Assembly: GCA_934045075.1 (NCBI GenBank)
Contig: OW203721.1
Coordinates: 13,734,678 to 13,798,677 of the forward strand
Direction of reading: 5' to 3'
From: Yponomeuta sedellus
Lineage: Eukaryota; Arthropoda; Insecta; Lepidoptera; Yponomeutidae
DNA: 64,000 bases
Shown: piece after piece, positions 45,260 to 58,171 of the stretch
Layout: each line of letters begins with the position of its first letter
How positions within the stretch are numbered: the stretch's first letter is position 1
Program-made: the position numbers and the translations under genes
Notes under the pieces: model-generated
The model's database searches: none
Seen by the model: only the letters and a program-made list of their open reading frames with translations
Told to the model about the DNA's origin: nothing

Positions 45260-48200
45260 TATATTTTAATTGTAATTTACTTTAAGTTCTAGTTTTTAAA
45301 TTTTGATTTAACAATAAAAAAGGAGATTATAGATCATTTTTGTTTAAGTGAAAATGTACATTCCATTTCGGTAGCAAGTTAATATTAGCATTTATAGATG
45401 TTTCATTTTTACCAAATTATTTTTTATACTTATATTCTTACGAATGGTGTAACGAGCGAAGACATATCGCAATAATTATTATGTGTAGGTGCAGGCAGTT
45501 ATATATAAACACACTAAAATACTCAAAAATGTGTCAAACCTAAAAAATATTGTAGCATTTTGAATGCGAGACCAATATTTGAATCATGTCGTACTCATCC
45601 GTGATTCTTTGAAGATATTTTTAGCCGCCTTACATCCTTCCCTCACTCACTCACAATGTTCCAGAGTCTGTTTCATTTAGTTTACGAATTCGTGTAGCGT
45701 TACTAAATGGCTCAAAGAACCACCACGGAATGCTAAATAGTGCGCGCAGAGCTGATACGAAAAAGTAAAGAAAATATGATTCTTTGGTTTGATTTTTTTA
45801 ATAAATGTAGGTAATTTGTTTAAATAAAATTGTGCTCAAATATTATGAACAGTATAAGGTAATAAATATCTCTAAAGTTCATGACACTTTAGTATATAGT
45901 GCACCTAGCTGCAATCGGATTTTATGATTGTGCGTTATAATGTTTATATAATGTTATACACTAAGGTTACAGAATACAACGTCCACGACATCAGTGAAGT
46001 ACTTTTTATGTACAAGGTTACTCGTACATCACTTACATGCCGGTTACTGTTGTGACAATGCTCTTTAAACTCTTTTAAATAATTTCGTACAAGTTCCGTA
46101 CTTCTTGTAATACAGAAATTGTACGAATTTATGGAAAGAAAGTCTGTAATCATAAGTAACCTTGTATATTATTCGGATCGTAACATTTAGATCGTGTATC
46201 TAAATGTTCTCTTTAGAGAATAATGGTCTTGTAAAGCAAAAATACGGAAATTATATATTTATATGTATGCCCCTCGTGATATAAACTACGATTTTTACAC
46301 AATATTTTGATACATTCCGTCTTTTGACAAAAAAAAATAAGATTAAAGGTATTTAAGAATTATACATATTAATAAGGCACAGTGTTCAATTTGGCCTTAT
46401 CATCGGATATGTGAGTGATATTCCAAGATTATTTCTATATTATGACCAACAGAAAAAAAGAATAATTTTTACTTACATAATCTATCTCGCCAATTGTATG
46501 ATTTTTACAGTATTTTAAAAGAAAAGGATATATTTCTGTATGTTGTAGGTACAAAACTGTGACCATGGCCTACGTTCTTTTCTGATGACTCTATTTTTTT
46601 TTCTCTTGGTCAAATCATGGACTAATGCAATTTTTTTTGTAGTGCGACTTTTTTAAGGTGCATAATTTTTTTAAATGTTTTATATGTCTCTTGTAATAAA
46701 AATGAAACACGAAATGGGGATAGAAACAGGCGCCACCGGGCAACAGCTGTTTTAATTAAAGAGGAGCCTCAAATTAATGTGCATCACTTCGTTTATATTT
46801 CTTACAGGCACTACTTTAACAGGTACACAGGAAGCCTAATTGTTTTAATTCAGAAATATATATTTTGAAAGATTTCTGAGTCACTAGATTTTCAAAGGTC
46901 GTGCTAGTTTTTATAATAGTTGCAGGGAAGAGCTGACAGATTTTAACTGTCAGTACGTTTATCTGACCGTGGATTTCCTAAAGAAAATCGTCTTAAATTA
47001 ACTACTGTCTGGCGGCGCCCTTTATTTTATGTCTGTGGAGGCAACCCGATTAATTTTAATTGGCCAGTATTCTAAAAACAGTTTAAGAGTATAAGGAATA
47101 TCTATTATTGGTTAGGATTATACAATGCACCGAACTAAGTAAAACGAAATTATGTATACAACTTGACGGTGATTGTTTTTACAACGACAGTTCTGTAACT
47201 GAGTTTTGTATAAATGTTTTTAAATAAAATATCGCTCTCTACGTTGTGATTTTTTGTCATTATATTTACTGTATTTCATTTGATTCTTTATTCTAGTTCT
47301 TAGGGTTAGTCCAACAAAAAAAACTCAGTTTCGGCAAGACTGCCTGTCCGACGATCTCTGTATCACAGATTTTATATGGGTTTCATATGATTTCATCATG
47401 TTCATTTAATCAGCTTTTAGAAAACCCATTGTAAAAGTGTGTGACACACTGCCGGTTTTATAATTACTTACCTGTGTAAATGTAATTTTTCGTCCTTAGT
47501 TATATGTTACTTTTACTGCGTCCGTCCATCTTGTTCGATCGGACGTGTTCTTGCGATATCACTTCCATTGGCAATGTGCGGGCGTTATCTGAACATTCCA
47601 TTGTATAATTATTTTGACAAACTATATGTATATAATGAGATTGTCATCTGCATTTCCATTTCGGGATTGTCCCGTACAAGGTATACATACTCAGCAACTT
47701 TTTTATTTTTATATTAGATTTTACATTAATAAATTATAATTTATACCACAGTTGTTTCATTTGTTCGCCTTCATTCTTTCACAACAGCTGATGTTCCTTG
47801 TAACCTGAACAATCAAAGTTTTCCTCAGCTGTGCGACAGTATTATGCTTGTGCGAAATGTCATCATCATCATGCCCACTTCAGGACATGAGGCCTCCCTC
47901 ATGGTTTTCCTAGCTTTACGGTCTTGTGCCGTCTAGCGATTCCCCGCCTCCGTAACCAGGTGGTTGAAAAATTAAATGCGAAAATCGAAATGTAATTGGC
48001 TGCAAATACCTACATCATATATAAATATTGCTTGGCGAATAGCCCTATTTGATATTTGGAGGAGTTGATTGAATATACAATATACCATCCATCCATCCAT
48101 CATAGACATCGCGGTGGTATATGATGGGTGATGGTCACGGTTGCCCAATCTCCTTCATTACGCCCGTAAAATCCTGAACGATCCCAATCGTCTAACTGGC

Positions 48201-48453
48201 AAATCCTTTACTAATTCCTATCTGAATCGTCAGGATTCCGAAGAGGAAGCTCTCGAGGCTTCACCAAAGTATTTTCTATTGGATTTGTCGTGGTGGTTAA
48301 TAGGTATGTATTTATGCCAAAATTCAGCTTTTTAGTACCTGTCGTCCCTGTGCAAAGTCACGTACAGACTGACGGACGGACCGAATTATAATGAAGGAAC
48401 CACTATAATTGACTTTGGAACCTTAAAAACGCATTAATCTAAATCGAGTTAGA
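45260..48453. other. Intergenic, AT-rich
   Basis: No supported gene. Near 47875-47960 there is a moth-type dispersed repeat fragment ('cttcaggacatgaggcctcc'). Near 48084-48100 there is a short 'atccatcc' run. Near 48370-48411 a piece of the 15249-15675 repeat occurs. Confidence 0.4.
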
Positions 48454-48561
48454 GTGCGACAAACATATCTGACCCGGTGACAGCGTCAAGTTTCTCATAG
48501 TAAACTTGACGTTTCCATACAAAATTTGACACCTCCACCGGGTCAGATATCTTTGTAGCAC
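48454..48561. mobile_element. Small 108-bp fold-back element
   Basis: The first and last 26 bases form an inverted repeat ('acatatctgacccggtg' against 'caccgggtcagatatct', with few mismatches). An inner pair 'cgtcaagttt' / 'aaacttgacg' sits at 48484-48512. Non-coding; likely a MITE. Confidence 0.7.
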
Positions 48562-49479
48562 TAGGTAACTGATTTAAAAAGAGTTTCTTCACTTTTGACG
48601 ATTTATCAAGATTTTCAACACTTTATTGGTTGTTGCTGAATCATAGTTATCAAAGCGTGTAAAAATGGTAGTTGTGGTAGGAAGGAACTTTTGGAGTAGA
48701 TAATTCAAAAGCTCTTCCTACCACCTACTAAGGACTATGCTCAACCAAGCCTAACTGGAAGATAATGCTGTTAGCATTAAGTTCGCCTTTGTACTCTTTA
48801 ATTTGTTTTACTAGTGCATTTTATTGCACATTAATAATAATGCTGCTCACTCCCTTATTTGCTTCAGAGCAAAAAACAAGAATTCCAATGTTACCTGTAA
48901 TTTATTTTACAAAACATCTCTAAATGATTTTATTAAATCTAGAAATACATACGTTACCGGACATTTAACTTCATTACACGCTCTCTGTTTAGCGTAAATT
49001 CGAGTTGCTATATAGAGTTAGTGCCATGCTATACCAAAATTGAATTATTCGTAGAAATGGATGTGTCTATCACATTTCTGAGCTAAGCAATTATCGAAAT
49101 ATGAACACGTTTAACCGTATAATATTGTCAAAAGCCGAACGTATTTTTTTAATTTGGATTGACCGGATTACATACAATGTGGTGGAACTCAAAATAAATG
49201 TATAGAAATAGAAAGGTTTGAGCAATGGACTGTGTTGACAAACCCGGTTCCGTACTCGCTTGCACTTACATGTAGGTATAATATTTGAATTATAGTTTTT
49301 CTAGGTAATTAAGAATAGGAACATAATTTGTTTTGAAAACCTAAGGTTTTATGGCCGTTAACGGTATAATTGCTAAATAAAATATAACGTTAAACAACGA
49401 ACAACTGAAACAAATAAAATATAGTGAAACATAGGGCTACAAAAAACTTTCCGCACTACCACATTCAATATTATTGGAT

Positions 49480-51233
49480 TTAATTCCTGAGCCAATATTG
49501 GCTGGCGCGAATCCTGGTGTACTCGGGAAGTCCTTCGCAAGGTCCCACGGCTGCCACAGCCGGACATTTATCGTAAAGGTACTTCTCACACGTACTCTTT
49601 ATTTTCTCTGCGTCTATCTGTAACAAAATATCATGGTTGGGACAAATGGGAGAACCCCGTGGCTCTTCTTAAGTGGATGGCCCGCGCCACTGCGCCATTA
49701 AATTCGAAGGACACGAAATTGGCTAAGCTCACGCAACTTGAGAGGTTGCGAAGCCATAAACTATGTTGATTATTTAAACTGGCTCGGAAGAGTGTATTAG
49801 AGGAATCTTGTTTTTGTAAATAAAGACTAATTTATAATATATAAAGATGTTAATAATATCTTAATACTTTATGTCTTATAAAATATCTTTAAAAAAGATT
49901 ACTATAATATGCGTGATAAACTTCAGAACTATAATTAGAAATCTCAAGTACTTCATACTCTAATGGTTACCTGCGCAATTTCCTCCAATTGCACAGCAAT
50001 GTGGTCCACGCAACCTCGGTACAGTAAGCTTCTTGCCACATCTTGACATGCAGTCTCGGTGCACGCGTTGCGGTGTACCAGTCGGGCATATAACTCACGC
50101 TTGCCTCGCTCCACCTCCCCGTTAGTCATCGTGACACAAATTTCCATGTAAGAATTTTGCACGTTGAACAGCATGTCTTCCAAATCTAAAGATTTGCTAA
50201 TGAAATGGGTTCCCCACAGGCCGGTGTCCTTGTACGTGAAATAAAAAGAACGATATGCGTCGCAAACATTGGCGGTTGATACGTGACGCGCCAACAGGTT
50301 GCAGTGGTCGCGACCCCGGTATTGCGAGCGATCCCAACCGCCTATGACACTGGCTGCTACGTCCATGACTACCTTGTCTGGAGAGCAATAGTTCGGCGCT
50401 TCGAAGCCAATACAAACGTTGGACTTGGGTTGTGAATCATCTCGAGCCCGGACCTCCGATCCGGTGAACCTATATGTTTTCACGTCTGGGCAGTCACAAT
50501 TTAGGTAGCGACTCAAATAAGTGTCGGCCAAGTTTCGGATCTGCTGGTGGGAGACCCCTCCCACGGCACAGAGGACGGTCCTGTTCGGTGCAAACATACG
50601 GTCTATGTATGTACATATTACGCTGGGTGTGAAGTTGCAGAGGTTAGTGCTGTATCCCATGATGGTTTGACCTAGCGGAGTGCCCTGATAGGCTGTGCCG
50701 TGTAGATAGTCGAACACGTATTCGTGAGGTTTTTCTTCGTAATCCAACATTTCCTGGTTGATATTACAACGCTGAACCATCAGTTCGTTTTCGTCGAATG
50801 AGTTGTTATACAGACAATCGACTAAGATATCGAACGCGGCAGGTACTTTTTCCACTAAACTTTCGAAGTAGAAAGACGTCATTTCTCTAGTAACGTGGTG
50901 TCTGAAACGGGCTCCACTGCAAGACATGTGCTGCTGCAGTATGTCTTTTGTTCTTTGTCGTGTGCTTCTGAAAGCTATATGTTCAAAGAAATGCATAAGT
51001 CCGTTCTCGAACATGTTTTCGTAGCGTGGTCCTGAGTCGAAGAAAAGGCCTACGGTAGCGGTTGGGCAATTCCTTGACTCAGTTGCTACTAGAATTCCGT
51101 TATCAAGTCTGGATAAGCAGACCGTAGGCACTTGCTCGTGCAACAACGCTCTGTAATGACTTTGGTGGTACCTGTTAGCTCGCAGGGGCGCGGCTACTTT
51201 ATCCATTATAGATCTTGAGATCGATCTTAACAT
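49480..51233 (-). CDS. M16 metallopeptidase, MPP-beta/UQCRC1-like paralog A
   Basis: Two exons: 51233-49971 (421 codons) and 49617-49480 (45 codons plus stop), joined at CAG|GTAACC...TTACAG. Total 466 aa, close to the family norm of about 470. Family role: the mitochondrial processing peptidase beta subunit cuts presequences from imported proteins, and UQCRC1 is its complex III relative. Seen: an Arg-rich N-terminus fit for mitochondrial import, the inverted zinc motif HFFEH at 81-85, the third ligand glutamate at 161 (75 residues between), FDYLHGTAYQGTPLGQTI, RFTGSEVRARDD and, in exon 2, KCPAVAAVGPCEGLPEYTRI with the usual YWLR end. The residues around the zinc site are quite diverged from the canonical beta subunit, so it is probably an extra paralog. 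It is divergent to paralog B, 5.5 kb away. Confidence 0.9.
49618..49970 (-). other. Intron of M16 paralog A
   Basis: 353-nt intron with GT-AG ends near the C-terminal end of the coding region. Its inner part (about 49650-49790) is less AT-rich than usual. The paralog at 56765 has no intron at the matching place. Confidence 0.75.
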
Positions 51234-52091
51234 TTTGGTAAATACCTATTTCTGCATCCGGAAAAAGGTCCTAAATTTGACTAGGTATTTTCATTTAACA
51301 AGCTGACCGAAGCTGTAGTCTGAAAATTCAATTATAAATAACAAAAATGTAATTATTCATCCAGTTCAAATGACAACAATATTTAATCTGTGCAATAATC
51401 GAATTTCTAAGTCTTTTTAATCTCTGACTTAACTAATGTCAACTGCACTGATCTCCATGGCAGGTTTTTAGAATGTCTAGGTACCTCCTCCACAGAACAT
51501 AAAAAAGAGTAGATAGAAGTCGTAAGCGGGCGGTGCTCGCGCTGGCCCTCACCAAGCGGTATCAGATGAACCGTGATATCAAGACTATTAATATTTGCAC
51601 ACAATTATGTATTTTTGTCAGATATAACAACAAATACTAAAAACAAAATAAATATTTAACGGTAGCTCCCATACAGCAAACGTGTTTTGTGGTCGATATT
51701 AATGATGGCAACAGGTAGCTGTCTAATGTTGTATAGATACTCGTAATGGTACGGATCCCTTCGTCGTGCGCGATTTCGACTCGTTATTGGCCGTTTTTTG
51801 CTAAGTACCTATATGATGTAGGAAACCGGTCAAGTGCGAGCCCGACTCCTAATCAAAACCTGTCAAATATCTGGAAACTAAACCGATCAAATACTTATAA
51901 AACAAATGAAACTGTGCTTCTGAGTAAAAATTAATTTTATCGTATTTTTTCCATCTACAATATTTTATTATTAACCCTTTCTCTTCCCTTTGCATAGCCG
52001 TGGAACGCTGTATATGTACACAGTGCTTTATTAGAAGAGGTTGTATCATCCCACGATTTTAACGCCCTGTTCTTAACGCAGATAACCTACG
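51234..52091. other. Upstream of M16 A, with a reverse dispersed repeat
   Basis: 51234-51500 is the presumed promoter of paralog A (minus strand), without a clear motif. From about 51530 to 51870 lies a reverse copy of the repeat at 15249-15675 ('ggtatcagatgaaccgtgat', 'ggtcaagtgcgagcccgact'). The rest is AT-rich. Confidence 0.5.
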
Positions 52092-52412
52092 ATACGATAT
52101 CAACCCTTGTATGTCCCCCCTGCTGGGGCACGGGTCTCTTCCTGCATCGCAGAAAGGTTAGGCCCTACTCCACCACGGGGGCCGATTCCGGGGCCCGGGT
52201 TGCTGTCATAAGTTATCAAGCCTTACTGTCTTAAGTTATCAAGCCGCTCATAAGGGCTCTGACATGGCTTAACGACTGTCATTACATGACAGAACGTGCC
52301 TTGCAAAGCACGGAAGCGCTCGAAAAAATGCCACTAGCGGTAGTCACGGGACGGTCACCCATCTTGCACCTAACCGCACTTGGTTCGCCTAAGTCACGAG
52401 CGCTTCGATAAT
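52092..52412 (+). repeat. Dispersed 'tccccactgctgg' repeat, copy 4
   Basis: Nearly full copy of 16926-17284, from 'cgatatcaacccttgtatgt' to 'gtcacgagcgcttcgat'. Confidence 0.75.
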
Positions 52413-52744
52413 TACTTATCACGTCCAAAACTTCGGTATTTCATACTTAAATTCGTTAAAACATCGTTCAAAACGTTGTAAGTACAAGTACTTGTAACTG
52501 TCCACCAATGTCCATTCAGAAATTCTCGACGCAAGCGGAAAAACTGAAAACAAACCAATCAATTGAACAAACATTGCCCCCAACGTGTTTGCGAATCGCT
52601 CGGCTCAACAAACTTATCTAACGTGTACGCAGCGAATACGTAGAGCAATCATGGGTGGGATCCCGCAAACACGTTACGAGTCGGACTCTCCAGCTATCCA
52701 CAAGGTTCCGTACAATCTTGTGGATGTTAAGTAGTTCGTCCCTC

Positions 52745-53090
52745 ACTGCATGTATGTCTAACTCGTTGGTCTGGCGGTATCACGTCTATTTACCATGCCG
52801 GGTTCGATTCCCACTGGGGGCCGCGCTGTACATTTGCACAAATTACTTTACTTTATTAATTAGTCTGGGTGTTCGTGTATGTTTGTGATGTCCTTGCTTG
52901 GTAACCATAGCACGTCATATCCTAGTCTGGGACCAGGAGAATTAAGTGATTGTGTTGTGTGGAAGTGTGGAAGGAAGTTATCATGGGAATCGATATCAAC
53001 CCTTTTATGTCCCCACTGCTGGGGCACGGGACTTTCCTGCATCGCAGGAAGGTTAGGCCTTACTCCACCGCGGGGGCCAAGTCCGGCTTG
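52745..53090 (+). mobile_element. SINE family B, followed by dispersed repeat copy 5
   Basis: 52745-52985 holds box-B-like 'gggttcgattccc', 'gtatgtttgtgatgtccttg', 'tcctagtctgggaccagg' and 'gtgattgtgttgtgtggaa'. It runs straight into a truncated 'tatcaacccttttatgtccc' repeat (52988-53090), so one element probably landed at the edge of the other. Confidence 0.65.
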
Positions 53091-53802
53091 GTTTAATGTT
53101 TAATTTTTTTGTGGTATTTATTGTTTTTGTATTTTTCCCTTTTGAGGGTTATGACTGAAACATAAATAATACTGCTCATATCTAAAAATAGTCTCCCGCT
53201 GTAGTATATAGATTTGGTACTACCAAATGTTTTTCGTGTGAAGACTGCAATCATTAGACCAGGGCTTTTACTAGAGCAGTGAATTATTTGAAATTCACTT
53301 GAAATTCACACAAATCCACAAAACGCGTGACCCGTGCCAGTGTTTCCTCCCAGGCTGGACTTTGACCAAACATTATAAGTCAACACTCAAGATTCCTCAG
53401 AAGACCGTGACATGAGTCCCTACGAATGTTTTTTTAATAATCAAACCTCAACTGAAAATTTTAGGATTGCAAGTTTTGTTACATTCTGTCCTATACACAA
53501 ATTGAGAAAAAAGGCAATATACGCGTCGAATTGAAAACCTCCCCCTTTTTTGAAGTCGGTTGAAAAAATATTTAGCACTCCTATTTACTGCATCGATGGT
53601 GAATGTAGACGTACATTTTTTTGCAGCCTCCCGACTATGCCAATATGAATATGTCTTGGGCAGGGCTCCATGTTTTTACAATCACTGAATGGTCCATCTT
53701 TTGTGTGCTGCTATTGATTGTGAAAACAAAAGTTTACTTTATCGAGGCAAATGAAAAATTCGGCTTCGACGCTGGTGCGCTACGAGCACAGCATATGATG
53801 TA
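53091..53802. other. Intergenic, no supported gene
   Basis: Moderately AT-rich. A 61-codon frame (53621-53806) has no recognised content. Confidence 0.4.
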
Positions 53803-53990
53803 CTAGCTATGCCCCGCGATGTTACCTGCGGCTTATCGATTTTCCCATGGGAAAAAAATATTTTACCGCAGTAAAACGGCCTATGTGTTAAGCCAGGGTG
53901 TCAGCTAACTCCATACCGAATTTAATTAAAATCGCTCTAACCGTTTAAATGTGAAGAAGTAACAAATATACACACTCAGTGTGATAGTGT
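53803..53990 (+). mobile_element. RTE-type LINE 3'-end fragment
   Basis: 'actagctatgccccgcgatg', 'cagggtgtcagctaactcca', 'gaagaagtaacaaatataca': same family as 6657-6826 and 16113-16316. Confidence 0.65.
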
Positions 53991-54340
53991 GAAGTGTGAT
54001 TTGTTTATATGGTATTCCAAGAAAAAGGAGCAGACTTTCCTATTCAAGCTGTATTTTATAGTAAGGAGAGTTACACTATAAAATAGGACTTCAATAGGAA
54101 GGTTTTGAAACAATACAACCATATAATTAAATATATGGTTAATTAGATGGTGGTATTGTGTTACGATAAGGAGGGTACGAGTTTGGACCCAAACTTGTTT
54201 TCGAAGTTAGACGAAGAATTTATTTTCAATTAAGTGATGGCAGTTACAAAATTTTTCGTTTAAAGATAATTGTAATTCAGACAATGCATTTTAAAGATTA
54301 TTCAGCTATAATCGGAAACTTTGACTTTAAAGTATATTAA

Positions 54341-54533
54341 ATACTAGCTGACCCAGCGAACTTCGTATCGCCTAACAGTCGATTCTTTAATTTTTTTAAA
54401 TTTTTCTCTCCGTAAGAACCATCCCCGTACTTCAAGGTATACTCTTAAAAAAGAATCAGTGAAATCGGTTCAGCTGCTCTCGAGATTTGCGCTTACCAAC
54501 ACATTCGGGGATTCATTTTTATATTATAGATGT
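54341..54533 (+). mobile_element. RTE-type LINE 3' end, second family
   Basis: 'actagctgacccagcgaact', 'cagtcgattctttaat', 'ccgtaagaaccatcc', ending 'ttcatttttatattatagat'. The reverse-strand counterpart is at 9376-9560. Confidence 0.7.
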
Positions 54534-56136
54534 TTTTGTGGCTAGGGAATTTTATTTTATAACTTCAAAGTACAGAAACGCGAAAAACTCTCAATACTCA
54601 CTCTGACTGTTAACTCACACTGTCTTATACCTAGGTAGGAAAACAATCATTAACAAAAAAATGGTGATTAATGCCGAACTCTCGGTATTGGTAGCACTGA
54701 ACTAGTCTCGAAATGTGTTGTGTGAAACAGCTTTACGTAGGTACTCGTATTTGAGCATGTTTTGTGTCTGGACTCCGGAGCAAATTACACAAAACCTTTG
54801 CAGGTTTTTTCTTGCTAACTGCCCAGATAAATGCCGCTTTTCTCGCTAAATGCCGTATTTTAGTGAATGTTAGGAAACCCTCGGTTACAAGAATTGCCAT
54901 AATTATTTTATCTTAAGATCGTCAAAACAAATTATTCCTTTAACCTTGTTAGAGTATTTGGTAAATATCTATCTTTTACCAGTTATTATAAATTACTAAC
55001 TGACCTTGAAACCTTTTTTGCCATATTAATTAGCCAACATCCTATTCTCAAATCTACCAAATAAAAAAATATTATCATAAATATCGGTGAGGCCGTTTCG
55101 GAAAAGTTCGACAAAAAATACTGTGACACAAGATTTTTGTTTACAAAATCTGTGATGTAAGAAAGCACAGAACCAATACGATAAAAAAAAATTGCAAGTA
55201 GGTAGGTACACAGATTAAAAGACAAAATGTAGGTAAAAGTTGTCAATAGTAGGGTTTTGTCAAAAGATCACGGATGTCAAAAAAAGACATCCGTGCAAAA
55301 GATGAAGTACTTAGCTCAAATTAATGAATAATCTGAGTTAAAGATGAATGAAAGAAATATCAAAAGCCGTTACAATATTTTGCGTTTCTACGCTAACTAG
55401 CATAGATTGGTCTAGGTGAATCAAGGTTGGAGACGTTAACTAATCTTGTTTGGCTTGGGCGATTGAATTGAGATCTAGATTTTTGTATGTAGCCTCCATA
55501 ATATGGGTTTCCCACTGCAGAGTAAAGGCCTCCACCTTTTAGACCAAGATTTTTGAGATCTAGAGCATTTTCCAAAAATAATCTAGATTTACCGTGACTC
55601 AGACAGTTATTTTTACACGTATTTATTTATTATAAAGTTTATTTTACACATATCTAATTATTATAAAGTTTATTTGAAACTCGCAAAAATATGAAATACC
55701 AAAATCTTACTTTTTGTGCTTACACTAGCGTAAGAGTAAGATATCTGGAAGTGCAGAAAAAACAAAACCTGTAAAATGACCTCTCAGGAAACAAATTGCT
55801 TTCAGGAGGACTGAATATTATAGCATTGAGAAAAAGGTTCAAGCGCTATCCAATGTACAAAGCCTCATCTGAAAACAATACATTTGAGCGACAGGTAAAG
55901 TTTTATCTATCCTACTAGCTACTATGTAAGCTACACAATATACCACAGGCATATACTAATAATTTCTTTCCTGGATATGGCCTAATGATGATGGTGTCTA
56001 TTATGCCGTGCGTAACTTCTTTTGTGTAAAGATTAGAAAAAATGTTACATCGCAGAACAGACTCGTGTTTCCGAGGGGCAGCGGTATGTTGACTAAAAGT
56101 GAAGCTCGACGTATGGGAATCCATTTAGCTAATACA
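54534..56136. other. Intergenic, with one short hairpin
   Basis: AT-rich. A 10-bp perfect hairpin CACGGATGTC-aaaaaaa-GACATCCGTG lies at about 55268-55294. Short open frames have no recognised domains. Confidence 0.4.
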
Positions 56137-56282
56137 TCCCTTTGATAACTTCTGACAGTAAGGCCCGCCACTGTCTTACAATCCTCCTCCCGGACTTGGC
56201 CCCCGTGAATGGCCTAACCTTCCTGAAATTCAGGAAGGGACCCATGCCTCCGCAGTGGGAACATACCAAGAGTTGATATCAA
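56137..56282 (-). repeat. Dispersed 'tccccactgctgg' repeat, copy 6
   Basis: Truncated reverse copy, from 'aagagttgatatc' back to 'aacttctgacagtaaggccc'. A second kind of repeat follows at 56340-56490 ('gcgtgcccaccgcgggttgc', 'tcctcacgatgttttcc'). Confidence 0.65.
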
Positions 56283-56764
56283 TCTTTCGGTATTGCACGT
56301 ATTCGGTTTTCTTTTGTCTGGTAGTCATTCAACTTACTTATGCAGCCTATATACGTCCCACTGTAGGGCACTGGCCTTCTCTTGGACAGATAGTGGCTTA
56401 ATCACCATGCGTGCCCACCGCGGGTTGCCGATTTCAAACGCTGTGTGAACATCTCAGAAACTCAAGGTTTCCTCACGATGTTTTCCAAGTAGTATACTTT
56501 CTAGCAAAATGCACATCCAATCAGCGATCCAAAATGCGAATAAAATGTCATATGCGAACCAAAAAGTTATCTTTGACACTAAGACAAGGGCCTGTTATCT
56601 GTGCCTGTGATAATCTGAGACCAAGCAAGGTCCGTAAAAATAAAACCAAACGCGCAACACGTCTGTCATAAAAAAAATGATTCTTGAACTTAAATTGAAT
56701 ATATAAAAAGTTATTATAGTGCTATCGTTACATTTATTGTACTGCTCTTTGGCAAACAATAAAA

Positions 56765-58171
56765 ATGTTATCTTTCCGAATATTTCCGCGAATCGCTTCC
56801 AGGTTTTTGAAACCTTCCATTAGAATGGTCTCTCAGTACGTTAGCATCGATGTACCCACTATCGATTACACATCAGTAACAACCAATGGTGTCCGGATTG
56901 CTACGGAAGAAAACCTATCCTCCATGGCCTCGATATCCCTAATGGTCCTTGCGGGGCCCCGATATGAATTGCCTTGTGAGAATGGAGTCACCCACTTCAT
57001 TGAGCATATGTGTTTCAAAGGATTTTGCAGCATGTCCAGAGAAAATCTAGAAAAGAAATGCCACGAGGAAGGGATCATATTAACAGCTGACACCACTAAG
57101 GAACTCTTCATTCTAAATGCAAAATGTTTACGAGGCTCAGAGTCCTTCGTATTGGACATATATTCCAAAGTCGTCACCGAAATGGCATTGTGTGATTCCG
57201 AGATAGAAGCAGAGAAAAACAATATATCCTTGGAACTCATTGACGCAGATAACAATCCTAAGAAAGTCCTGTTTGAATATCTTGTCGCATCAGCGTATCA
57301 AGGAACTCCACTGGCTCAGCCTGTGATAGGCCCGAGCTACAACATCCAGAACATGGATCAGAATACAATAAGATCGTTTGTAGCAAGATCATTTGATCCC
57401 AATAAAATGGTAATTGCGTCAAGTGGGGCCGTGAATCACTCAAAAATTGCCGCTATGGTGCAGGAAAAGTTCGGTGACATCGGTTCATACGGTTGTATAG
57501 ACCCATGTCAGCCGTGTCGATACACCGGCTCTGAGGTACTTTATCGCAACGATGATATGCGTTGGGCCCACGTCGCCATCGCCGTTGAAGCACCAGGATT
57601 CTTAGATCCGGATTACCTGCCACTATTGGTAGCCGCAGAGGTTATAGGATCCTGGAACGTAGGAATAGGTGGCCATTGCTACACTTACAATAAGATGAGT
57701 GGCATCGCTAAGGCCATGTCTAGCGGAAACATGTGCGATAGTATCGAAGCCTTCTACATACCTTACACAGACACCGGCTTGTGGGGCGTGTACTTCGTTG
57801 CTGACAAGATGCAAGTGGAAGACATAATCTTTAATATTCAGCAAATGTGGGTTAAAATGTGTGTATCATGTCCTCAAGGGGAAATAGACCGCGCCAGAGG
57901 GTTGGCTTGCCACAAATTGATCAAGCGACTCAGCGGATGCAACAACTCTTGCAGAGACCTTGGGAAGTATATCATGCACGGTGACTTTTGCAATAGGGAA
58001 AGTTTGATGGTCAGGGTAGAACGTATCAGAGGAATGAAGGCTATCAGTGTGATGGAGGCGGTGGACCGAATCGTGTACAACCAATGTCCTGTCGTCGCCG
58101 GTGTTGGCCCTACGGAAGGTATCCCAGAATACAACAGGGTGAGGTCTTCAATGTACTGGATGAGATTTTAA
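56765..58171 (+). CDS. M16 metallopeptidase, MPP-beta/UQCRC1-like paralog B
   Basis: A single-exon 468-aa protein of the same family as 49480-51233. The N-terminus is basic with hydrophobic and Arg residues every few positions (MLSFRIFPRIASRF), typical of mitochondrial targeting. The zinc motif HFIEH is at 77-81 and the third ligand glutamate at 157, with the same 75-residue spacing as paralog A. Further family marks: FEYLVASAYQGTPLAQPVIG, RYTGSEVLYRNDDMRWAHVA, YTDTGLWGVYFV, CPVVAGVGPTEGIPEYNRV and the YWMRF end. By eye the alignment with A covers the full length at moderate identity. Start: first ATG of the frame with 'caataaaaatg' before it. Intronless: either a retrocopy or intron loss. 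It could supply a tissue-specific processing subunit; that is inference. Confidence 0.92.
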   Translation: MLSFRIFPRIASRFLKPSIRMVSQYVSIDVPTIDYTSVTTNGVRIATEENLSSMASISLMVLAGPRYELPCENGVTHFIEHMCFKGFCSMSRENLEKKCHEEGIILTADTTKELFILNAKCLRGSESFVLDIYSKVVTEMALCDSEIEAEKNNISLELIDADNNPKKVLFEYLVASAYQGTPLAQPVIGPSYNIQNMDQNTIRSFVARSFDPNKMVIASSGAVNHSKIAAMVQEKFGDIGSYGCIDPCQPCRYTGSEVLYRNDDMRWAHVAIAVEAPGFLDPDYLPLLVAAEVIGSWNVGIGGHCYTYNKMSGIAKAMSSGNMCDSIEAFYIPYTDTGLWGVYFVADKMQVEDIIFNIQQMWVKMCVSCPQGEIDRARGLACHKLIKRLSGCNNSCRDLGKYIMHGDFCNRESLMVRVERIRGMKAISVMEAVDRIVYNQCPVVAGVGPTEGIPEYNRVRSSMYWMRF

